From: JAJDIA01 sp031555505 | GTDB taxonomy: Bacteria; Bacteroidota; Bacteroidia; Bacteroidales; Tannerellaceae | Direction of reading: 5' to 3' | Assembly (NCBI GenBank): GCA_031555505.1 | Contig: JAVBUH010000084.1 | Coordinates: forward strand, 1-19,669 | DNA length: 19,669 nucleotides | Shown here: piece by piece, positions 13,754 to 19,669 of the stretch | How positions within the stretch are numbered: position 1 is the first letter of the stretch | Layout: each line of letters begins with the position of its first letter | Notes under the pieces: model-generated | Told to the model about the DNA's origin: nothing | The model's input: only the letters and a program-made list of their open reading frames with translations | Database searches by the model: none | Made by a program: the position numbers and the translations under genes

Positions 13754-16497
13754 GAAAGTACCTAAACCTGATAATGTTCCTGTTGGCTGGTGTGTCGGCA
13801 TCGTTTGCCCAGGACAAAGTAACCGTTACTTTAAACAACCGATTGATCAGTGAACTGTTTGATGCGATTGAAAGTCAGACAGCTTATCGTATTTACAGCC
13901 TGCCGTACGACATGGATTCGCTCCGTATCTCTGTTGCCTCCGTGAATGAAGATCCTGTGGCTGTACTCCGGAAAGCCATAAACGGAAAAGATTTATCGGT
14001 AACCGTGTTTGATCACTCCCTGTTTGTGCTGAAGGGGAAAGAAATGATCACCACACTCCCCGATGGCTATTACCGAAAAGAGAAAGGGAGCGATGAAGAA
14101 GGATACGACCTTTCCGGCTTGGCGCTGATCGGTTCCCGGCGGGAACAGAAAGCCACTTCCGAAAGCAAAGTATACGAGATAGGTGATGCTTCCGACCAAA
14201 AAACCGGCAGGGTGACGCTGACCGGGATCGTGACCGATTTCAAGAGCGGTGAACCGATGATCGGCGTTGCCCTCTTTGTGCGCGACCCGATGATCGGCAC
14301 CACCACAGATGCCTTCGGCTATTTTTCCATCCAGTTGCCTGCGGGCCGCAATGAATTAAATATTAGCGGTGTGGGGATGAAAGACACCAAACGCCAACTG
14401 ATGCTCTATACGGACGGCAAACTGAATATCGAGCTGGAAGAACAGGTATATACGCTGAAAGAAGTGACTGTCTCGTCTGAGAAGGTAGCCAATGTGCGTA
14501 ATACTACCTTGGGTATGGAACGTTTACAAGTGAAAGATATCAAGAACATTCCTACCGCCTTCGGCGAGGTGGACATCCTGCGTGTGGTGATGTCTTTACC
14601 CGGTGTGAAGTCGGTGGGCGAAGCGTCTAGCGGTTTTAATGTCCGTGGCGGAGCAACTGACCAAAACCTGATCCTTTTTAATGATGGGACGGTGTATAAC
14701 CCAACTCACCTGTTCGGTTTTTTCTCCGCTTTCAACTCGGACGTGGTGAAAGATATGGAACTCTATAAGAGCAGTATCCCGGCTAAATACGGCGGGCGTA
14801 TCTCTTCCATTCTGGATATCAACGGCCGGGAAGGGAATAAGAAGAAATTCCAGGGAGCTGCCAGTATCGGGTTGCTCACCAGCCGGCTCACGCTGGAAGG
14901 TCCCTTATTCAGCGAGAAAACCTCGTATATTGTAGCGGGCCGTACCACCTATTCGGACTGGATCCTGAATGAACTGCCCGAAAAGAGCGGATACCGGGAC
15001 GGGACGGCTGGTTTTTACGATCTCAATGCCACCGTCAACCATAAGTTTGACGAGCATAACAACCTATATCTCAACGCTTACTACAGTGCCGACCGGTTCA
15101 GCTTCAATGCCTACGAAAAGTATTCGTACCGGAATGCCAATGGCTCGGTGAAGTGGCGGCATATTTTCAACAACCGTTTCACCGGCGTGTTTACTGCCGG
15201 ATACGATCATTACGACTACGACACGCGTAATAGCGACAATCCCGCTACGGCCTATAAACTGGCCTTTGCCATCAACCAGTATTTCGGGAAAGCCGATTTT
15301 GTGTGGTACCTGAACGACAAGCATACACTCGATTTCGGGCTGAACAGTATCTATTACAACCTCAACCCGGGCGAGTACCTTCCGTACAGTGACGAGTCGC
15401 TCGTGGTAGCGGACCGGATGCAGCAGGAGAAAGCGCTGGAGTCTGCCGTCTATCTGGGCGATCGCTGGGATATTTCGTCGGCTTTGTCTCTCAATGCCGG
15501 TATCCGCCTATCGATATTCAATGCCCTGGGGCCGCGTACTTTCTATCGCTATGAAGACGGCTACCTGCCGACTATCGAGACCATCAAGGATCAGGTAACG
15601 GAAGATGGTGTGTTTAAAACCTATCTGGGACCCGAAGTCCGCTTCTCTGCCCGTTATGCTTTTACCGACGAATTTTCGGTAAAAGCCGGTTTCAATACGA
15701 TGCGGCAGTATATCCATAAATTGTCTAACACCACCATCATGTCGCCCACGGATACCTGGAAGCTGAGCGACGGCAATATCAAACCGCAGACCGGTATGCA
15801 GGTCTCGTTGGGGCTTTACAAGAACTTTGCCTACAACACGATCGAAACATCCGTGGAAGGGTATTACAAAACGATGAGTGATTACCTGGACTACCGCAAC
15901 GGTGCCGAGTTGCTGATGAACCCGCATATCGAAACTGATGTGCTCAATACCGAAGGCCGTGCCTACGGGGTGGAATTTATGATCAAGAAGACGCAGGGTA
16001 AACTGAACGGATGGCTCAGCTATACCTATTCACGTACGGAACTGCAACAGAATAATCCGCTCATCATTGATCCGGTGAATAACGGTGGCTGGTATCCGGC
16101 CGATTTTGATAAACCGCATGATATCAAGCTTGTTGGGAACTATAAATTCACCCACCGTTTTAGTTTCTCGGTGAACTGCGACTATAGTACCGGTCGTCCG
16201 ATCACGTTGCCGGTTTCCAAATACAATTATGCCGGTGGTGAGTTTGTGTACTATTCCGACCGCAATCAGTATCGTATCCCCGACTTTTTCAGGATCGATG
16301 CTTCCTTCAATATTGAACCGAGCCACCACCTGACGTTGCTTACGCATAGCTCATTATCGTTTGGTGTGTACAACCTCACCGGCCGCAAGAATGCTTATTC
16401 TGTCTATTATATTGCGGAAGCTGGGCAGCTGAAAGGCTATAAACTGGCTATTTTTGGTGTGCCTGTTCCGTTTGTGTCGTATAATATCAAATTCTAA
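13750..16497 (+). CDS. TonB-dependent outer-membrane receptor with STN domain
   Basis: This is an outer-membrane receptor/transporter powered by TonB. Order of parts in 915 residues: signal peptide (1-20, ending SFAQ); an STN-like domain (about 22-98, VTVTLNNRLISELFDAIESQ), which in other receptors contacts FecR-type anti-sigma factors; a spacer; a carboxypeptidase-regulatory-like domain (about 155-233, LTGIVTDFKSGEPMIGVALF). The TonB-box-like EVTVSS comes at about 238, then a plug (GFNVRGGATDQNLILFNDGT) and a barrel ending VSYNIKF. It is not SusC-like: it lacks the VVVVGYG signature and its partner is a DUF4249-type lipoprotein, not SusD. The start overlaps the previous stop by 4 bases; the lipoprotein gene starts 5 bases after its own stop. 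No FecR or sigma gene adjoins it. The ligand is unknown. Confidence 0.93.
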   Translation: MRKYLNLIMFLLAGVSASFAQDKVTVTLNNRLISELFDAIESQTAYRIYSLPYDMDSLRISVASVNEDPVAVLRKAINGKDLSVTVFDHSLFVLKGKEMITTLPDGYYRKEKGSDEEGYDLSGLALIGSRREQKATSESKVYEIGDASDQKTGRVTLTGIVTDFKSGEPMIGVALFVRDPMIGTTTDAFGYFSIQLPAGRNELNISGVGMKDTKRQLMLYTDGKLNIELEEQVYTLKEVTVSSEKVANVRNTTLGMERLQVKDIKNIPTAFGEVDILRVVMSLPGVKSVGEASSGFNVRGGATDQNLILFNDGTVYNPTHLFGFFSAFNSDVVKDMELYKSSIPAKYGGRISSILDINGREGNKKKFQGAASIGLLTSRLTLEGPLFSEKTSYIVAGRTTYSDWILNELPEKSGYRDGTAGFYDLNATVNHKFDEHNNLYLNAYYSADRFSFNAYEKYSYRNANGSVKWRHIFNNRFTGVFTAGYDHYDYDTRNSDNPATAYKLAFAINQYFGKADFVWYLNDKHTLDFGLNSIYYNLNPGEYLPYSDESLVVADRMQQEKALESAVYLGDRWDISSALSLNAGIRLSIFNALGPRTFYRYEDGYLPTIETIKDQVTEDGVFKTYLGPEVRFSARYAFTDEFSVKAGFNTMRQYIHKLSNTTIMSPTDTWKLSDGNIKPQTGMQVSLGLYKNFAYNTIETSVEGYYKTMSDYLDYRNGAELLMNPHIETDVLNTEGRAYGVEFMIKKTQGKLNGWLSYTYSRTELQQNNPLIIDPVNNGGWYPADFDKPHDIKLVGNYKFTHRFSFSVNCDYSTGRPITLPVSKYNYAGGEFVYYSDRNQYRIPDFFRIDASFNIEPSHHLTLLTHSSLSFGVYNLTGRKNAYSVYYIAEAGQLKGYKLAIFGVPVPFVSYNIKF

Positions 16498-16502
16498 ATC
16501 CG

Positions 16503-17681
16503 ATGTGTACAGTACGATTTGATAGTATCTGGTTTGTCCGCACGATGTGTTTGTTGCTTATGGCAACAGCCTGTCTGTCTTGTGTATCTGAATACGAGCA
16601 GAAGGGGATCGATACGTATGGAGGAATTCTGGTGGTAGAAGGTATGATCACGGATGATGTGACGCGGATTACGCTCAGTCTGAGCTGGCCGTTGTATCAG
16701 AAAGAGGATGATGCGGAGATGGCCCGTTTTCCGGATCCCGCCGTTACGCAATTATATGTGGAAACTGAGAGTGGACAGCGTTTCCCGAGTAGCTATACGT
16801 ATGGTGAGGGGAGTGCTGATCCCGGTTATTATCTGGTGGAGAATGGGAAGTTGGAAGTCAACCAGCGCTATCGCTTGTATATTGAAAGCGCCGGTAATAC
16901 CTATGCCACCGAATATTTGTTGCCTATATCTACCCCGCCGATCGATGAGATAAAGATTGTACAGCGTGCGGTAGAGGATCCCGTACTGATCACGGTGACT
17001 ACCCACGACCCCGCTGATAAGTCGCCTTACTACCGTTGGTCGTATAAAGAAGCCTGGGAGTTTAAGACAGAACTGAAGGCCAATTATGGCACGTTAAATG
17101 GTGTCACAGGCGACTTCAGCTTGTTAACTTCCTTCAATAAGTATTATTGTTGGGGTGAAGACGAATCGAAATCAATGATCCTTGGACGGACGGATAAGTT
17201 TTCTGAGAACATTGTAAAGGAAAAGACACTCGTGGAAATCCGGGCAGCAGACGAAAAGCTGTCTATTATGTACTATGTGGCTGTGACACAGAACCAGATC
17301 CGCAAGGAAGCATATACCTATTTTGAGAACATACAAAAGAATATAGAACAAACCGGCGGTATATTTTCTTCGATCCCCTCAGAGATGAAGGGCAATATTC
17401 AGTGCCTTACCCAGCCGGATATTCCGGTGATTGGGTATGTGGATGTTTCGGTGACGCAGACGATGGAACAGTACCTGCCGGAGGTTGTGCAGTTTTATCA
17501 GCCCCCGGTATCAAATTGTAATAAACAGTTCACCGAAGATGGGTTGACACCGGGTATAGAGATTTATTCGTATGTACAAGGACCTCCTCCTAAGATAGTG
17601 TATGCCCCGCGTTACTGTGTGGATTGTACGATGCGGGGAACCAAGAATCGACCGGCCAACTGGCCTACCAGTCATTTGTAA
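16503..17681 (+). CDS. DUF4249-type lipoprotein, partner of the TonB receptor
   Basis: This is a probable outer-membrane lipoprotein that assists the adjacent receptor, much as SusD assists SusC but with an unrelated fold; the family's function is unproven. The 392-residue protein has a lipoprotein-type signal peptide with two candidate lipidated cysteines in MATACLSCVSEYE (Cys24 or Cys27; the SC followed by an acidic stretch favours Cys27). DUF4249 hallmarks are the early beta region (ILVVEGMITDDVTRITLSLS), the YYRWSYKEAWEF segment, and the Cys-rich end (QPPVSNCNKQF, then CVDCTMRGTKNRPANWP). The start at 16503 carries a rather long n-region, so ATG 16545 is a possible alternative. It sits 5 bases after the receptor gene and 10 bases before the macroglobulin-like gene. 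Confidence 0.85.
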   Translation: MCTVRFDSIWFVRTMCLLLMATACLSCVSEYEQKGIDTYGGILVVEGMITDDVTRITLSLSWPLYQKEDDAEMARFPDPAVTQLYVETESGQRFPSSYTYGEGSADPGYYLVENGKLEVNQRYRLYIESAGNTYATEYLLPISTPPIDEIKIVQRAVEDPVLITVTTHDPADKSPYYRWSYKEAWEFKTELKANYGTLNGVTGDFSLLTSFNKYYCWGEDESKSMILGRTDKFSENIVKEKTLVEIRAADEKLSIMYYVAVTQNQIRKEAYTYFENIQKNIEQTGGIFSSIPSEMKGNIQCLTQPDIPVIGYVDVSVTQTMEQYLPEVVQFYQPPVSNCNKQFTEDGLTPGIEIYSYVQGPPPKIVYAPRYCVDCTMRGTKNRPANWPTSHL

Positions 17682-17691
17682 ATAAAGGAGT

Positions 17692-19461
17692 ATGAAAAGA
17701 TATATCTCAATAATCGCAGGTTGCCTGTTGGTATCCGTATGGGCGTGGGCACAAACGGAGAAAACGGTATATGAGCGTGTGTATGTGCAGACGGACAAGC
17801 CACTTTACCTGGCGGGCGAACTGGTGTGGGTGAAGATGTTACTCACGGATGAGGGCGGACGCCCGTTTGCAGGAAGTAAAGTGGGGTATGTGGAATTGCT
17901 CGATAAAGGAACGGCTCAGGTACAAGCCAAGCTGGAACTGGCCGATGGTGTGGGAGAGGGGTGGATGATGATCCCGCTCACACTGCCTACCGGTAATTAT
18001 AGTCTGGTGGGGTATACCCGCTATATGCGTAATGAAGGAGAAGCTGTCTTTTTCGAAAAGACAGTGCCGGTGGTAAACACCTTCTCGATTGATAAAACCA
18101 TCGAGTTGCCGGCCGATTCCCTGTTGGCTGCTTATACACCGGTGCGGAACCGGATCATTTCGCTGCAAACAGACCGTTCGCAGTATATGCTTCGTTCAGG
18201 TGGTGAAGTACGGATATCAGGCTTGCCTGCTGATATGCACAGCTTGTCGGTGTCCATTGCCGGGCGTGAACGGATTCCACTTCCTGCACCACACGGTATA
18301 GCAAACTGGAAAGAGGGGCTGGCCTCCCTGCCGCATCGGTCATTCCCGGTCCGGATCGTCCCGGAATACGAAGGGCATATCCTGCATGGGCAACTCACGA
18401 ATGTGAATACCGGCGCTGTGGCAAATGTGGATGGTATGGTGCCGCTGCTCGGCTTTGTAGGTGATCAGGTACGTTTGTTCAGCGGACAGGTAGACAAGCA
18501 GGGTAATGTGACGTTTGTTACCAAACGCGTTTCCGGTACGCACGAGATCGTGACAGCCCTGCTGAAACCTTCAACAATGGGAACAAGCGCCGATGTGGTG
18601 TATGGGGATATAGACCCTAATTCACCGAAGGAAGATATTCAATCGACAGCCAAAGCACAAGGCGAACCGAGGTTCAGGGTAGATATACAGTCTCCTTTTG
18701 CTATCCACGAAGGTAAGACACTGCCCGAACTGCAGTTGCATCCGGCCTGGAACGAGTATTTGTTGCAACGGAGTGTGGGCTTGCAGGTCTTGCATGGTTT
18801 TATGGCCGACTCCATGTCGAATATGACCCGGGGAGAAGCCTTTTTCCAGTGGCAACCTACAAATACGTACCGGCTGGACGAGTATACCCGCTTCACCACC
18901 ATGGAAGAAGTGGTGATCGAATTTATTCCTTCTCTTCGTTTTCGCCGGATCAATGGCAAGCGCCACCTGGCTGTGCTCACGGAGGAACGGCTTGGTTTTA
19001 CGGTGGGTAATTCCCTGGTGCTGCTGGACGGCGTGCCGGTGGTAGATCATGAAAACATCTTCCGGTACGATCCGTTGAAGGTGGAAAAGGTGGATATCTA
19101 TCGCGGTAAATACCTGTTTGGTGGCCAGCAATTCAATGGCATCGCATCGTTCTCAACCTACGGGCACGACTATGCCGGTCTCACATTTGATCCCTCTACC
19201 CAGTTCTTCGACTACGAAGGCGCCCAGGCGCATCGTGTGTTTTATGCACCGGCATACGACACGGAAGCAGAGCGGAAGAGCCGTGTGGCCGACTATCGCC
19301 ATACGCTGTTATGGATGCCGGATCTTCGTTCAAACGGTCAACAGGCAGTAACTGTGCCATTCACTACGTCCGACTTGAAGGGTGAGTTCGTGATCACTGT
19401 CGAGGGACTGACCCGTAGCGGCGAAGTGGTTTCTGCTTCGGCGTTGATTAAGGTAGATTAA
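17692..19461 (+). CDS. Secreted macroglobulin-like (MG2/A2M-type) protein with TonB-plug-like segment
   Basis: The last gene of the operon encodes 589 residues. A signal peptide (about 1-20, VSVWAWAQ) is followed by an MG2-type macroglobulin domain (about 27-125, VYVQTDKPLYLAGELVWVKM and LPTGNYSLVGYTRYM). The middle is beta-rich with no clear domain. From about residue 442, LVLLDGVPVVDHENIFRYDP and VDIYRGKYLFGGQQFNGIAS recall a TonB-receptor plug. The final ~50 residues (LLWMPDLRSNGQQAVTVPFT, then VITVEGLTRSGEVVSA) resemble the A2M domain of alpha-2-macroglobulins. No thioester CxEQ motif is present, so it should not trap proteases covalently. It is short compared with bacterial macroglobulins. 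There is no lipobox. Its role with the receptor is unknown; scaffold or protein-ligand capture is inference. Confidence 0.78.
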   Translation: MKRYISIIAGCLLVSVWAWAQTEKTVYERVYVQTDKPLYLAGELVWVKMLLTDEGGRPFAGSKVGYVELLDKGTAQVQAKLELADGVGEGWMMIPLTLPTGNYSLVGYTRYMRNEGEAVFFEKTVPVVNTFSIDKTIELPADSLLAAYTPVRNRIISLQTDRSQYMLRSGGEVRISGLPADMHSLSVSIAGRERIPLPAPHGIANWKEGLASLPHRSFPVRIVPEYEGHILHGQLTNVNTGAVANVDGMVPLLGFVGDQVRLFSGQVDKQGNVTFVTKRVSGTHEIVTALLKPSTMGTSADVVYGDIDPNSPKEDIQSTAKAQGEPRFRVDIQSPFAIHEGKTLPELQLHPAWNEYLLQRSVGLQVLHGFMADSMSNMTRGEAFFQWQPTNTYRLDEYTRFTTMEEVVIEFIPSLRFRRINGKRHLAVLTEERLGFTVGNSLVLLDGVPVVDHENIFRYDPLKVEKVDIYRGKYLFGGQQFNGIASFSTYGHDYAGLTFDPSTQFFDYEGAQAHRVFYAPAYDTEAERKSRVADYRHTLLWMPDLRSNGQQAVTVPFTTSDLKGEFVITVEGLTRSGEVVSASALIKVD

Positions 19462-19639
19462 CCGTTGGCTTACCACCATACCGCGACCATAGTTGAAACA
19501 ACGGATTGTCTTGCTTCAAGTTCCGCAAAACTTGAATGTGGGCTTGCTTCAAGTTCCGACGAAAGTGAAGCATCCTAACCCATGAAATGAACATATCAGG
19601 GTGATACCATAGCTTGTGTGAATGCCCGGTCACGGGCAT
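19448..19639 (-). CDS. Short ORF carried by the right repeat (63 aa), uncertain
   Basis: Same frame as in the left repeat: it starts MPVTGHSHKLWYHPDMF, but the tail is longer because the unit RNLKQ occurs twice (FRRNLKQA, then VLRNLKQD). It runs to TAA at 19448-19450, overlapping the last 14 bases of the macroglobulin-like gene on the other strand. It has no known domain and no signal peptide. Databases may list such frames as small hypothetical proteins; whether it is translated is open. Confidence 0.25.
   Translation of the reverse strand: MPVTGHSHKLWYHPDMFISWVRMLHFRRNLKQAHIQVLRNLKQDNPLFQLWSRYGGKPTVNLP
19510..19558. repeat. 16-bp direct repeat and hairpin in the tail of the right repeat copy
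   Basis: CTTGCTTCAAGTTCCG occurs at 19510-19525 and again at 19543-19558, spaced 33 bases apart. TTCAAGTT (19515-19522) also pairs with AACTTGAA (19529-19536) as an 8-bp stem with a 6-base loop. The left copy has the equivalent of only one, diverged, unit, so the tail varies in unit number. Confidence 0.75.
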
Positions 19640-19669
19640 CCTGTACGTAGCCGGGGGTACAGGCGAAGC
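19562..19669 (+). repeat. Structured intergenic repeat, right copy, cut by the window end
   Basis: It is a perfect 108-bp inverted match to 17-124. It lies 100 bases after the macroglobulin-like gene and has the same orientation relative to that gene as the left copy has to rpsP. It shows the hairpin ATGCCCG/CGGGCAT (19622-19628 with 19633-19639), the stem CCTGTA/TACAGG (19640-19645 with 19658-19663) and GTAG (19647-19650) directly before CCGGGGG. The pairing arm of the REP-like palindrome would lie just beyond the window end. Confidence 0.88.

Noticed and set aside
19462..19561. Intrinsic terminator for the receptor operon
   Set aside because: The hairpin at 19515-19536 has no T-tract after it. 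The repeat's hairpins might slow RNA polymerase, but I cannot call a terminator.
17..19669. Whole window as a composite transposon bounded by inverted repeats
   Set aside because: No transposase or integrase is present, the content includes rpsP and other chromosomal core genes, and no target-site duplication is visible. The repeats look like dispersed intergenic elements.

Overview
The window reads as chromosomal DNA of a gut-type Bacteroidales bacterium. Supporting signs are a SusC/SusD pair, a TonB receptor paired with a DUF4249-type lipoprotein, a long A/E-tailed ribosomal protein S16, and repeated promoters of the Bacteroides type (-33 TTTG/TTG, -7 TAnnTTTG). Gene starts mostly lack Shine-Dalgarno sequences. 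The protein style and moderate GC suggest Parabacteroides or a close relative, but genus is inference.

Left part (1-4473): a repeat copy (6-124), a bidirectional terminator, then rpsP reading left. Divergently, an OPT-family oligopeptide transporter and a SpoIID/LytB-domain protein form a two-gene operon closed by a strong terminator.

Middle (4474-7546): a 400-base non-coding stretch rich in inverted repeats, then a small AlbA_2 plus winged-helix regulator that converges on and overlaps the end of a long-form NfeD membrane protease gene. Divergent from nfeD is an ECF sigma factor with no anti-sigma gene beside it.

Right part (7547-19461): a SusC/SusD nutrient-uptake pair with its own promoter, leader hairpin and terminator, but no enzymes. 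It is followed by a tight four-gene operon: a secreted protein of unnamed family, an STN-domain TonB-dependent receptor, a DUF4249-type lipoprotein, and a secreted macroglobulin-like protein with a TonB-plug-like segment. This looks like a non-Sus envelope uptake or capture system and is the most interesting multi-gene unit here.

The window is bounded by two perfect 108-bp inverted copies of a structured repeat (17-124 and 19562-19669). Each lies downstream of the neighbouring gene's 3' end in the same relative orientation. The element has a GTAG tetranucleotide followed by a palindrome, like REP elements, and also carries a short ORF on the other strand whose variable tail differs mostly by synonymous or conservative codons.
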